DNA from: Gossypium raimondii
Lineage: Eukaryota; Streptophyta; Magnoliopsida; Malvales; Malvaceae
Reading direction: 5' to 3'
NCBI RefSeq assembly: GCF_025698545.1
Contig: NC_068569.1
Coordinates: forward strand, 3,596,001 to 3,660,000
DNA length: 64,000 nt
In this document: piece after piece, positions 49,284 through 61,400 of the stretch
How positions within the stretch are numbered: position 1 is the first letter of the stretch
How the letters are laid out: each line of letters begins with the position of its first letter
Notes under the pieces: model-generated
Database searches by the model: none
The model's input: only the letters and a program-made list of their open reading frames with translations
Told to the model about the DNA's origin: nothing
Translations under genes and position numbers: made by a program

Positions 49284-51545
49284 AGAACCCATTGAACAAC
49301 TCATACAAACCCAAATTCCGACGAGGTTTTTTCCTTTTTAAACTTTGATTCTGATTCATTTTTCACTCTAATTCAAAATCTATATATTATTTTTGTTAAA
49401 ACAACTTTTCTATTATTTTCTATATACTTTGCACATATTAGTTGATGTTGGGTGAACCTTTAGGGATGAATATCAAATTTATCCATAAACTTTAGTTCAA
49501 TGTGCAATTTGATACATGAATACATACAATTATTTTCATACTAGATTAATATAAATTTTTTGTATGTAATCATCAATATAAAATGGTGTTAATTCAATAA
49601 TATTGTTAATGATTTGTAAAAACTAAATTAAATAAAATTTTTATGTATAAAATCACACAAACAAATGTGATGTATAACATTGCACATTAGATAGAAGTTA
49701 ATGGATAATTATGATATTTATCTCAAATTTTTCTAATAAAAGATCCAGATAAAACATGAAATCTAAATAAAAAAATTGAATAAATAATATGGTAAGAAGA
49801 TTGTAAAGCACATTAAAAGAGAGGAAAGTACTGTGAGGAAGAAAATAGCGTAAAAGAATTGAAAGTTTTTAAGAAAATTTATCTCACACACTCTTATGAA
49901 ATTTTGCGTACGAGTCACAGGTGCTACATATATCTTGTAGGGTATAAATTCATTAGAATTGGAATATGAATTTTGTTGTCGAAAATTGGCTTCGGATGAG
50001 TTTTAAAAGACAAAAGAGATAAATACGTTTATAAATTTAAAATATATACATATTTAACGTTATTTGAATTTTTAGTTAAAAATGATCACATGTCACAAAA
50101 TAATTGACTAAATTTTTTTATCAATTGAGGTAATTTGTGTACGAGAATATAATTAAGGTATCACTTTAACTAAGAGATAATATGAGTATAATTTTCGTAG
50201 CATTTTGTGATTTAAACTTATAAAATAATAAATTTTATTAATTTTACAACTAAATTATAATCTAATTAATAAGTAATATAAACTCAATTAAATTCTTAAA
50301 TAATAAACACATGTAAATTTAATAAAAAATCAAACAATTGAATTTAGTGCCCAACTCTCTCCTCCTGCATTTTTTAGTGCGTTGTGTATTATTGCATGAA
50401 GAAGAATAGATAATCCATAGCATAGCACAAAATGAGTATAAAAAGGATTTTATTAATACCACACACACGTTATTTAAAAGAAAAGGTAGATTTGTATTAA
50501 TTTACACATCATAGTTCGCCAATAATTTGATGTAGCTGAGTCAGAGCTCCAATATTAAAAAAGAAGTAATATGGTTACCAAAGGACAACATGCCACATGC
50601 ATTTGCTCATGCTTCTTCTTCTTTTGCCAACTAACCAGGCATCATTTTCATGGATGTATTAGTTAATATGTATTGATATTTAATAAATTAATATTGCTGA
50701 ATGAAACTCGAATTTTTTGAAAATTTTACAAAGCAAATGAAGTTATTATGTTTAGTTTTCTTTTTTTAAGTTTGCGAAGAATTCAAATGCTTAAAGAAGT
50801 AGCTTGGGGCGTGGTTGGGGGTTCACACCCTCAAGCGAGTCTTTTTTAGAAGGTGACTGTGTGTCATGCACGACTTAACCCGTATGAGGAGTTCTCACTT
50901 TGTATACTTGCATACCAAGTGGCCTCTCAAAGCACTCGATTCTTCTACAAAATCGAAAGATAAAATCTCAACTCGATTCGGAGACAATAATGACCTGTTA
51001 AAGGATTGGTTAGCTTTTAACAAACAAAATTTTAAAAACTTCTCCCGGAAAAATCAACAATCTTAAACAAATATTTATTAAAATTTAAAACTAATGTATT
51101 TTAAAAAATAAATGTAAAATAAGATTTTAAAATATTTGTGGAAATACCTTATATTTTAATAATCTTGTAGCATGTTTTGAGTGCTTGGACTTTTTCTAAT
51201 TAAAAGATGAAAGCGAAAAAAAGGGTGTGAAAAAGAGATTAAAATAGAAAATAGTGTTAAAGCGAGTTCAAATTGCTTTATCAGATATGCACATCAAATT
51301 TGATTTTCCTTTTTAAAATATTTTAAAGATTTCGTATCTGATTAAAGAAATTATGAATTTTGGAAATGGTTGTCCCCATATAAGCCATCAGATTTGAAAT
51401 TACATGGTGCCATTCCCTATCCTCAGTCTTGCAATCTACTTAGCTTTTGTCTTGGAGTAGTTTTGCTTTATTTATTTATTTATTTTATGGGTTATATACC
51501 CTTTTCAATTCATAGCAAAAGGTAAGAGTTTTGATTTTAATCTTC

Positions 51546-52634
51546 ATGTCGGCACTGGGTGACGACGAGTTAAGCTTAGTTCTCAAATGGGTTTATGATC
51601 AAAATGACAGGAAATCCTTCTCTCAAGTCTGCAAACAATGGCTGCGAGTTGAAGGTTTAACCCGATTATCCATTCGGGTTCTTGAGCCCGATCTCATCCC
51701 CGTTTTCTTGCCCAGATTCCCAAATCTGCTTTTCTTTGAAGCCCAGGTTTTTATCTCCAATCCCCACCTTGAATTCGTGGCTAAAACATGCCCAAAAATC
51801 CAAGTCCTCAACCTTAATCTTAAGAAAACACTTGAAGAATTCGAAGAACTTGACGAGAATTCCGGTTTTGAAGATGTTGGGAATGATGGGATTAGCGCTT
51901 TGGCTAATGGGTGTCCAAATCTATCCAAAGTCCTGTTGAGAAAGAGGAAAAACGTAGCGAATTTTGCTGTTATTTCCCTCGCTAAATTGTGCAGGAACTT
52001 AACAACTTTGGATTTAGGAAGGTGCAATTTGGTGGATGACCGAGCTGTCGAAGCAATTGGGTGTTCGAATTCGATACGGGTTTTGAATTTTGAAGCTTGT
52101 TCGTTGATTACTGACCACGGTTTGGCTGTTTTAGCAACTGGGTATATCTCCAAAACGCTGAAAAAACTGGTTCTCGCAGAATGTGATCGAATCACTGATT
52201 CTGGGGTGTCAATGTTGAAGCACATTTGTTGTTTGGAAGAGTTAAATTTAGCTGAATGCGGGCCGAAGATAACAGACTCCGGTGGCCTCGCCGTTTCTTC
52301 ACTTTCAAGTCTCAAGAAATTGAATTTGGGTTGGCTGATCAACTTATCGGATGTCACGGTTATTGCCATCGCCAACAATTGTGTGAAGTTGGTGTCGATT
52401 GATTTAACAGGCTGTGAGTTAGTGACTGGAGTTGGTGTCAGAACATTTGGTAACCATGGTTCTCTAGAATGCCTTGTGTTGGCTTCTTGTTACAATATTT
52501 GCATGAATGATTTGAGCATCGTGGTTAGATGCCAGTCACTGAGGAACATTGTGCTTGATAAAGGACTGAGGATGTGGATTCCAATGCCAATGCAAGTGCA
52601 TATCAGCAAGTTTTGTCAATTGCATTGGCGTTGA
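51546..52634 (+). CDS. F-box/LRR-type (RNI-like) protein
   Basis: A single exon of 362 codons starting at the ATG MSALGDDELS (51546); the frame is open slightly further upstream but without an ATG. Seen: an F-box-like start (DDELSLVLKWVYDQNDRKSF, then SQVCKQWLRVE, residues about 6-40) and then about ten leucine-rich repeats of the cysteine-containing type (for example LTTLDLGRCNLVDDRAVEAI, LKKLVLAECDRITDSGV, LEELNLAECGPKITDSGGL) to the C-terminus. This architecture is that of the substrate-binding subunits of SCF ubiquitin ligases. The F-box is somewhat divergent, so binding to SKP1/ASK is likely but not certain. Target unknown. The protein ends FCQLHWR. Not assigned to a named orthologue. 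No intron is needed. Confidence 0.85.
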   Translation: MSALGDDELSLVLKWVYDQNDRKSFSQVCKQWLRVEGLTRLSIRVLEPDLIPVFLPRFPNLLFFEAQVFISNPHLEFVAKTCPKIQVLNLNLKKTLEEFEELDENSGFEDVGNDGISALANGCPNLSKVLLRKRKNVANFAVISLAKLCRNLTTLDLGRCNLVDDRAVEAIGCSNSIRVLNFEACSLITDHGLAVLATGYISKTLKKLVLAECDRITDSGVSMLKHICCLEELNLAECGPKITDSGGLAVSSLSSLKKLNLGWLINLSDVTVIAIANNCVKLVSIDLTGCELVTGVGVRTFGNHGSLECLVLASCYNICMNDLSIVVRCQSLRNIVLDKGLRMWIPMPMQVHISKFCQLHWR

Positions 52635-53566
52635 AGGATTAACACACACACAAAACAGTCGATTTCTAGGATAGAAATTTGGATAAAATCAAAAGGTTAG
52701 TGCTTCTTGATTTTGTCAAGTACCCTTTCGGAAAAGAATTTATACAAACATCAAATCTCTTGTTCATGAATGTTAATAATTGCATTCTCTCTTTGGACTG
52801 TGAAGTTAAAAGCGAGGGTATTGATGCTTGTTCAAGATTATTGATGAAGGAAGCTCAGAAAACATTGTTTGTTTGATGGGAAAGCAAAAGTAAGGGTATT
52901 TTCTGATTGGAAATAAAGTATTAGCAGCCAAGATTTCTTATTGAAGTTTCAATCTTTTTTCTTTTTTTTTTTTTGTTGTTGTTTCTTAATGTTGTGGTTG
53001 TAAAGCCTTTTTCTTGCTTTTCATTTGAGGTTTATGACACATTCATCAATCTTAAGGCATATTCCTCTTCTTCTTTTTTTCTTCCTTGTTCATGGAACCA
53101 ATTAACAAATACGAGTTAATGGTTGTACACTTGTACTTGACAATGGTATGAGTCACTTTCATCCCTAGGCCATATGGTTTCTCCATTATAAAGCCTCTGG
53201 AGCTGAGGGAAAAATTCATTCTTTAAAATTTGAAAGATAATTGCATGAATCAAAGTATTGAAGCACCAATCTCATTGATCAATTTGGCAAGCTATTACGT
53301 CTAATAACGTTTAAACAGAACAGTTTAATAACGTTTTACTGAATTTCTTACGTTAATTTTCCATGTGATTACTGAAAAAAGAAAGTTGGAATCTTTGGCC
53401 CATTTTATATGTAATACTGCAATTGATGGGAACCAAGACTTCAAGACCTAATATATGAGACCAGGGTCCAAGCTATCCGTTTCGTTGTCCGAGAAAGCGC
53501 AAAGCAAAACCGTCGTTGTCTCCCATTTTAGAGAAAAACCCACATCCCAAGTAAAGCAAATAAAAG
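52635..53566. other. Spacer between the F-box/LRR gene and the YebC-like gene
   Basis: Probable F-box 3' UTR followed by the YebC promoter and leader. A 65-codon frame at 52679-52876 lacks any domain. A long T-run lies at about 52960-52975. No other feature was recognised. Confidence 0.55.
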
Positions 53567-55857
53567 ATGGGATCATCTTCACTAACGAGAGCTGTTGGTG
53601 CTATACTACACAGATTTACACATGGGGTTCCCACGACTTCCTTGATTGTTTCTCGAAATGATCTGTTGAAAAGCAGTAGGCAATTATTATTATCATCAGC
53701 ATCCTCAATATCATCGTCTCCTTCAGTATTATATCAAGTTAACACTGACAGCAATGAGCATCAATTCCGAAGTATATCCACTTTCCCTCCTCTCTGCATG
53801 GGCAGGCGCTCTTCCAAGATTGCCGGCAGAAAGGTCTCTTTTGTCTTATTTTCTTAGATGCCCGCATTTTGATGAACTTAGAAAGATCCTTATTTCAAAG
53901 AAAAGAGACATGACCCCCCTCCCCGAATAAATATAGCTGTTTTATGGTTTAGCTGCCACCTGTTTGATGAAAATCCCAACAGAAGATAAACCCAATTGTA
54001 ATTTATGAATGGAAATGGTTTATCTTATGTTTAATCTTCTTTTAGCGTGGAACTGAAATATGTTTTCATCTCTTATATATGCGGTAAAAAAACTCAAAAT
54101 CAATGAAATAATTTTATACTACTGTTCTAATTAAATCCAGGGTGCTCAAGATGCAAAGAAGGCCAAACTCTATTCAAGGATTGGAAAAGAAGTTGTATCT
54201 GCGTAAGTTGGTAGCTCATAGTCCCTCCTTGATTAGCTATATTAATGCGAAAAAGAGTTTTGCATATTGCTTTTTTATTAGTTAACTGCAGGAAGTTCTA
54301 TCATGTATTATTTCTACTAGTTTGTACAACTTCCCTACATTTTTGTATGGAGACGAAAATGTCTTAAATTGATGCTTTATGCGCGGCAGTGTAAAGAAAA
54401 GCGGTCCAAATCCGTCATCAAATACCGTTCTTGCTGCCGTACTTGATAAGGCCAAGGAGCTTGATGTACCCAAGGAAATATTGGAGCGTAATATAAAGAG
54501 AGCTTCGGAGAAAGGGCAAGAAGCTTACATTGAGAAAGTTTACGAGGTCAGTGTATCAATACTGTCTTAATTTTATTTATAGACTTGTTGCTATAGTGAT
54601 AGTCAGTAAGATTGGCTCTTCAAGTATACCTCTTCTTTCAGGTATATGGTTATGGTGGAGTTAGCATGGTAGTGGAGGTCTTAACAGATAAAATAACTCG
54701 GTCAGTGGCAGCTGTTAGGGAGGTTGTCAAGGACTGTGGAGGAAAGATGGCAGATCCTGGTTCTGTTATGTTCAAGTTCAGGCGTGTTCGAGTTGTTAAT
54801 ATAAAAGTCACTGATGCTGACAAAGACCAGCTCCTTAACATTGCATTAGATGCTGGTGCTGAGGATGTTATTGAGCCTCCAACATATGAAGACGATACTG
54901 ATGAGGATAGGTCAGAGAGGTAATGCTCTTTCTGTTTCAAACTCAATCTTTTCTATTATATTTCCGTACTTCTTTTCATTTTGAATATGTTTAATTTCTA
55001 CAGAAATATAGAGGAATTAATTGTAGTTATCTTTTCTGAGCATCTCTCTTTTACGTAGGTTAAGGCTATCACTGGCTATGCCGTAAAACATGTAACCTAA
55101 AATTTGCAAGTACGTCTAGTCAAACCTTCTTGTGGTGTACATGAAGTTCCAAACTATGCAATTTTACTGTTTGCATACAAGACTTGAATGACTTGTTTTC
55201 TTTTCTGACTGGAGATTGTTCAACTGTTCCAGACAAGAAAATATTTGGACATATAATGACAGTATTATGGTTCTACAAATATGATAGGCATGATTTTATC
55301 TCGTTATATGTTATGATATCTGTATGCTTTAGTAAGTCCACATGTATGGTTGTCAATAATACGTTACAAACCTATCTTTTTTTTTTTTTTCCTTTTTCAA
55401 ATAATGCAAGTTGTTTTGCCACTTGGACTGGGGAAAGTCTAACCTGATCCCTCCTTGCAGCTATTATAAGATTGTAAGTTCGGCAGAAAACTATGCAACA
55501 ATTCTTTCAAAGCTACGTGATGAAGGGATAAATTTCGAGACAGATAATGGTTCTGAGCTACTTCCACTAACCACCATTGAGGTATTTTTCTGTAATGTTG
55601 ATAATTTCTGCTAAACCAGGTTCTTTTGCCTTCTATATGGCTGATGCTGACCTTAAGTTTTGCAGAATGCTTGGCATACATTGAACTGCCTAAGCCAGTG
55701 TTTTATTGTTTCACCATCTTGCTTCTCTTGGCAGTGACATCATTTACTTTTCGATTGGTTTCAGGTGGATGATGAGGCTATGGACTTGAACAAGGAACTT
55801 ACGTCTCAATTACTTGAACTTGATGATGTCGATGCTGTTTATACGGACCAAAAGTGA
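53567..55857 (+). CDS. YebC/TACO1-family protein, organelle-targeted
   Basis: Six exons: 53567-53833, 54141-54202, 54390-54546, 54642-54919, 55461-55581, 55765-55857; 978 bases, 325 aa, all introns GT-AG. Residues 1 to about 80 are a Ser-rich, acid-poor targeting region. The YebC domain follows: MGRRSSKIAGRKGAQDAKKA, then KLYSRIGKEV, PSSNTVLAAVLDKAKELDVP, YGYGGVSMVVEVLTDK, CGGKMADPGSVMFKFRR, ALDAGAEDV, and a C-terminal part ending LLELDDVDAVYTDQK. Known: bacterial YebC and mitochondrial TACO1 help ribosomes through difficult stretches such as polyproline; older annotations call them transcriptional regulators. A mitochondrial or plastid location is inferred from the N-terminus. The first ATG is used. 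Exon lengths keep the frame throughout. Confidence 0.92.
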
Positions 55858-56980
55858 TTTATATCTAGACCATTTCAGTGATGGTACTGATATTCTGATG
55901 CCGCGAGTCAGTTAACCTGTTGTTGGTGCTTAAAAATCACAATCTTGGCTGCATTGTTGCTCATTTTAGCTAGGGATTTCCTAGAGGACCTTTATATTCA
56001 TCATTTGATTTTCAAGTTTTAACCCTCTGAGAATGGAAGGAAGAAGAAAGGGTTGAGCGGTATTAACTTGTATCACAGTTTAGATAATCTCTCAAAATTC
56101 TTTTTTACAAATTCTGAAGAGCTGCCATGGCTGAAACCACTCTTTTCAATCCTAAACCATGTCTTGGTCTTGAATAAAGGATTAATTGGCAATGTCACTC
56201 TGCTTTAACTAACAAGTGTAGATGCTTGTTTCAGGAAATATCATTTTTTGTAGAATCATCTCTTGGGAATAGTTTTCCATACTAAAAAAAGCCGTGGAAG
56301 TAATCTTAAAGAACATTTGACCTTGGGAACGATATTATGTTGGGAATGTTTTGGAGCTAACCTTGGAAGGTTGGTAAGTTTATTGAGTTGCTTCCCTATT
56401 AAGATGCGTTGAAGAGCATGACTTAAAAGATTTTAAATACGGACTTTATTACGGAATACATTTCTTAACATTTCCGTGACATACAAGTACTTTTTTGATT
56501 AATAAAAAATATAGAAGTAATATGTGTGACTACTACAAAAAATATAACGTATTAGTTACAAGTTCTTTTCCTTTTCTTTTATTCTTTTTATTTCCTCACA
56601 GCAACAAAACAACCTTCTACAACAAGGATAAAAACGACAAACATAATTGCTCATATCGGCCACTTTTCGTTGCTAAAACAAGAAAGTTTGACAAAAAAAA
56701 GCCTTAACAACTTGTTCTTATCAAAAGCCTTTCCTGGATAAGGATAACCTAAAATGGCCTACCTTACCATCCTTTATTGAAGATGTGCTCCTTGGACTTT
56801 CCTAATGTTTCTTCGTCCTGACGTCGAGATTTTAGATACAGGATCTTATGAATGCGACATTTAAACATAATAAAAGATGATATTATTAAAATATTGAAGT
56901 AAGAAATTTTATATCATATAATTATACGAATACACGATATCTTATTTTTGGAATTAATACGAAATAAAAAAAAAGTTATT
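55858..56980. other. Spacer between convergent YebC-like and GDSL genes
   Basis: The 3' flanks of both genes meet here. A 70-codon frame at 56495-56707 is low complexity and not called. Nothing else was recognised. Confidence 0.55.
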
Positions 56981-58426
56981 CTACGGGTAAAATGCATTGT
57001 CTTGAAATAGCATTTTAAGATTGTAAGGCCAAACGATATCAGTATTGCCAGCCCACATTAACTCCGCCAATTGCCGGTAGGCCTTTTCCGAGGGATGATA
57101 TGAATCAAAGAAGAAATAATCACCAGGTTTATCACATAGTTCATACACCTCTATCCCTCTTTTCCCTCCACAGCTATAAACTCCTCCGTACGGACCAGAG
57201 CCGCAACATGCTGTCGTTGCATCTTTGAAACCTTCACACCATATACCACACAAAAAACGGTCACCTAAAATAACACCCTTCTTATTTAAACCTTTCATGC
57301 AAAAGTAATAAGCCATTTTCAGAATTACCATATTTTGAAGGGTTGTTCAACCTTTCAGTAAAAGACTGATACAAATTGTAATAAGCATATTTGAACCCTT
57401 CAAGCTGGTTCTGTAACTTAACCAGGGTTTTGAGAAGTTCAGCACTGTGAAGTTTAGCTATTGCTGTCAGTTCATCAATGCAAGAACCCCCTGATTGTGC
57501 TTTCATGTAGGGTAAACAACCCAGTGGTAACAGATTTGGGAACCCAAATTTCCTCCCTCCTTTCTTGTATATTTCCTGAACCAATTTAAAGTAAAAAAAA
57601 ATTAAGCAACCTTTGCACATGAAGGGTAGAAAATGATAAATTTTCTGGGTTTTTTCTAAAGAAAACTATAAATTACTTTGAGAGCAACAGTGAGGTTGCC
57701 AAGCACCATGGAAACAAACTCTTCATCTGAAACACTTGAGTTTTTGGTGAAGTAATCATTGCCTCCAATGCTAATCAAGTAGACAGCTTTGGACATCAAT
57801 TTCTTGGCACCTGCATCTCCTAGTTCTTGTCTCAATGATTTCTCAACTTTGTTGAAGTATTTTATTTGAGTTTCTAAGTCCACAACCTGGTTTTCATAGA
57901 CAACAAATCATCTAAATATGAACCCCCCCAAAAAATAAAAGATGAAGATGATAAACCGATATTACATACAAATCCTTGATGGGATTCAACGAGAGCACCG
58001 GCTCCACCTGAAGCAAAGTTCACGCCATCTGTAAACTTACGCTTTCCAGGCTGTAAATATGTTGGGATTATTGGTAATCCAGCAAACTGGGCTGTTAAAA
58101 AAAGGGTAAAGAATCAAAGGGCGATGAATTTGATTATAATGAGAATTTGAAGTGTTTGAAGTGAATTTACCAATAAAATCTGGGATGAGTCGACCATCTG
58201 AGAATCTGCCAGTAGGGCATTTGAAGAAGGTCTCGCCGTAAGGATAGAAATTAGCCCGAAAATCGGCGGTGGTGTTGATATAGTTGTTGTTTCCAGGATC
58301 AAAAAGTGAATCACCAAAGATGAACAAAGCAACATGGTTTTCAGGCAGATAATGGGAGCTAATCAGGTTGATACATGTTGTAAAACAAAGCAAGAAACTA
58401 ATACAGGAAGCCCTTAGGTTCGCCAT
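56981..58426 (-). CDS. GDSL-type esterase/lipase (GLIP-like)
   Basis: Five exons: 58426-58171, 58091-57970, 57886-57677, 57575-57329, 57231-56981; 1086 bases, 361 aa, all GT-AG. A hydrophobic signal peptide (about residues 1-24) suggests secretion. The SGNH blocks are all present: block [16 protein letters not shown] with Ser40 as nucleophile, the glycine block in [10 protein letters not shown], block [11 protein letters not shown] with the Asn, and block [11 protein letters not shown] carrying the Asp and His. The family hydrolyses acyl or acetyl esters in cuticle, wall or defence settings. The opening is like the GLIP1-7 clade of Arabidopsis ([18 protein letters not shown]). The length is normal for the family. 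The substrate cannot be told from sequence. Probably expressed from a TATA promoter about 60 bases upstream of the ATG. Confidence 0.92.
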
Positions 58427-58480
58427 TATGTGAACAAATAAAACTGATATATGCTTTTAATTACGCTCCTGTAATCGTCT

Positions 58481-58490
58481 TATATATAAG
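58481..58490 (-). promoter_or_regulatory. Candidate TATA box of the GDSL gene
   Basis: The minus strand reads CTTATATATAAG about 55-64 bases upstream of the start codon. It is a good match to TATATAAG at a plausible distance for a short 5' UTR. The motif is palindromic, so strand is assigned from gene position. Confidence 0.45.
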
Positions 58491-61400
58491 ATACTGAAAA
58501 TCTGAGCAAATCCTTGTGAACGCTGCTGAATTAAATATTAGCAAATAGTGGGTGAAGACAAATAAGGAATGTCATTAAAGGTACGTAATTTAAGTGTTAG
58601 CTAGCACCTATAAAATTATCTATATTATACTATTGGTGTCACGTTAACTGGACGTAAGAGCTGGATTAATTTATAGGTTCGGAAATGAATAAGAGTTAAT
58701 TTGTCTATTTTTTAAGTAGAAGAGTTGAAATATAATTTGCCCTAAGTACAGGGGCTTCCCTTGTATTTTTACCATTTTTAACTTGTTTTTTACAGAATCA
58801 GAGTGTACACAAATCATAAATCAAGCCCGAATTCAATATCTGGATTTTCAGCTGTAGTTATTTAAGTTGGATTTATAAGAATATTTTCTAGTTATTGGGC
58901 TAGACCACATTCATGAAATTGGGCTCACCCGAAGTATGAAACTCAGCTTTGGACTTAGATTATTATTCCAGTCAGTAGCCTCAAAAGACAAAATGGACGT
59001 AGCGACTTACATAATAAGCAGGCCCTTGACCTTCCATTTCTTGATAAAATCTTTTCTGGGTGTGGCCTTCACTTTGTTCTGACTTCTGAGCTGCCTTCAC
59101 TTAACATCAGTTGATTTAATAGGCTTTTCTGCTTTTCTTTTCTTGTTTATGCCATTATTAACTTACTACCATTGAATATTGATGCCCTGTTTTCACTTGT
59201 TATTTTTCCTTTGGATCAACAAACTGATGATCACAGCAGTAGACGTGGAGTTCAAATCTGTGATTCCGTACATGTTCTTTTTATTGAGATCTCTACACAT
59301 ATCTCAGTTCCTTTGAGCTGTCAAAAGATTACAAAATATGTGGCTCAAACCAACACTTCCAAAAAAGAAAGAGACACTGTTTTAAATTCTCTTATTAGGT
59401 ACAAGACTTATTACCAAACATAAGGAGCCTATCTACATTTATATCCATATGTTCTTTCTTCTTGTATGAAAACAGACCAAACAAGTTTTAATGAACATAA
59501 GAGAAATAGGACTTTGATAATGAAATTATTTTGATACGTCTAAGAACATGTTCACTAGTGGTCCAAAAAAACAAACAACCAACCCTCTGTAGCAGTCATG
59601 ACAATCCCAGTACCAGCTCTTTGAAAAATCGAGTCTTTTATTGCAGCAAAGGTCGTTTAACTGGCATTCACATGGGTCTAATTTTGTCTTGTCTCCTATC
59701 CTATGGAACACCAATCCGACAGCAGGAGAAATGAGAGCTACATTATATCTTCTAGGGGCGTAGATGCTGACAACTCTCTGCTCATTCCATTATTACTTCA
59801 CTTCTTGCAGTAGTAACATTTCCCATTGTATTTTGTACATGTTCTTCATAATTTTTTGCTCATATATGCCACAAGATAACAAACACCAGATATGTATGAT
59901 ACAGATATGGTGGTAGCTCTCAGCCTGCAGCTAGGCAGCAGCTGCCTGTTTGCTGCAAGGGGGATCATTGAGGGTTATTTTGGAATTTATTACTGTACAG
60001 TAATTTGGTGAAATTTCATTGTCGTCCTCGAGTTTTTCACTTTCTGGGTCTTCTCATCTCCATCTGGTGTTTGCTGGGGTGAAAATAATAGAAAGGTCAA
60101 TCCGACAAAGGACCGCATACATCGATATTCAATAGCTATCTTTGAAATTTTTGGGCGGTTTGCTGGGGTCAGGGAAATGTTTTTCTTGCATATGTTTTTT
60201 CTCACTTTCATACTTCATATAGTTTTTTTTCTATAAAAAGAACTGTTTAGTATGGATTACATATGGATGACTTAAGTCCATGAAAAATTCAACCAACAAC
60301 CTCAAAATTTGTCTGAGAATTATATTGGAACATGTAACTGTATTTCTTTGTTGAGAGTGAACTGTTGTTGGCTCTCAACAGAAACAATTTTAAGCTTTGA
60401 ATAATGACATTAATGGTGAAAGCTTAAACCAGTAGTTTGGTGTTACAAGTTGTGTTCCTCATTTGATTAAAGCTTCTTTTTTTTTTCTTTTTCTTTTTTT
60501 GGTTACCAGCAATACATTGACAAGTTGTTTCGTATGGAAAATGGGACCCTTTGCTCATCATCAGTTTTTGTCTACTTTCATGTTCTATTATCTATTTTAT
60601 TGCTTGCAGTTATTGGAATTCTGTCTCTTTTGTTTCAACTTAGACATAAAAACGATCAAGTTTTATCATCACGTAGTTAGATGACTGGTACAAAAAACAA
60701 CACATACATAAACTACTGTGTAAGTAGGAAAACACTGATTAATGAAGATTAATATATAAATTCATATTTGAAAGCAAAGATTAATATATCTTTTTTGAGG
60801 GATAATATATCTCTATATATAAGTTTAGGTGCTAATTAAAACTCTTAAAGATTTTAAAATTTTAATGAAAATTGAAAAAAAGTTTAAATGAATTTTAAAA
60901 TTTTTTGTGAGATTAATTAAAATTAAGTGGAAGACAAGTTTGTGTTCATAAAACTTGATGGGAAAATTGAAGTTAAAATATGGATATTTTTGTAAGTTTC
61001 ATGCCATCGTTCTTTAAAGAAGTAGCGAAGGTGCAAGGGGTTCTTAATAATAACAAAATGAGATGTGATTGAGAGATAATGGAGAGAAAAATCAGAGCAA
61101 ATTTTAGAAAATAAGTGCATTTGCAGGCGTTGGTGATGGAAACAAGGAATTGAAAAAGATGAGCTACGACGGTTATTGTAATTTTAAAAAGAAAATTGTG
61201 GAGAAAATTTTAGAATACTTAAATTTGGTAAAAAATAAAAAAAATCTCCGAATGAAACATTCAAACCTCCTATTTAATTGTAGGGTAAACTACCAAAATA
61301 GTCACTTTTGTTTGGCTCATATTACGTTTTAGTCACTTATGTTATCACGTTGTAACATTTTAGTCACTGAGCCGTTAGTTTCTGTTAATGGTGTAACAGT

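Larger units (their letters stand above)
45484..51545. other. 6-kb AT-rich intergenic region with nested repeats
   Basis: Apart from the DUF810 promoter at the left and the F-box gene leader at the right, this region is mostly repeat: a MULE-like terminal repeat from 46810 and a 2.2-kb solo LTR at 47039-49283. The stretch 49289-50800 is extremely AT-rich with no frame worth calling. The 66-codon frame at 50866-51066 has no domain. The frames at 46008-46310 and 47237-47491 lie in promoter-like or repeat DNA and are not genes. Confidence 0.65.

Noticed and set aside
50800-51066. tRNA-like or gene-like segment
   Set aside because: A GGGGTTCACACCCTC stretch hints at a T-arm, but no acceptor stem or anticodon arm can be formed, and the frame has no domain.
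51531-51545. Upstream start for the F-box/LRR protein
   Set aside because: The codon at 51531 is TTG; the first ATG in frame is 51546 and gives a normal F-box-like start.
51623-52378. 251-codon minus-strand frame
   Set aside because: It lies antisense within the F-box/LRR exon, has no ATG-supported domain and reflects the codon bias of the real gene.
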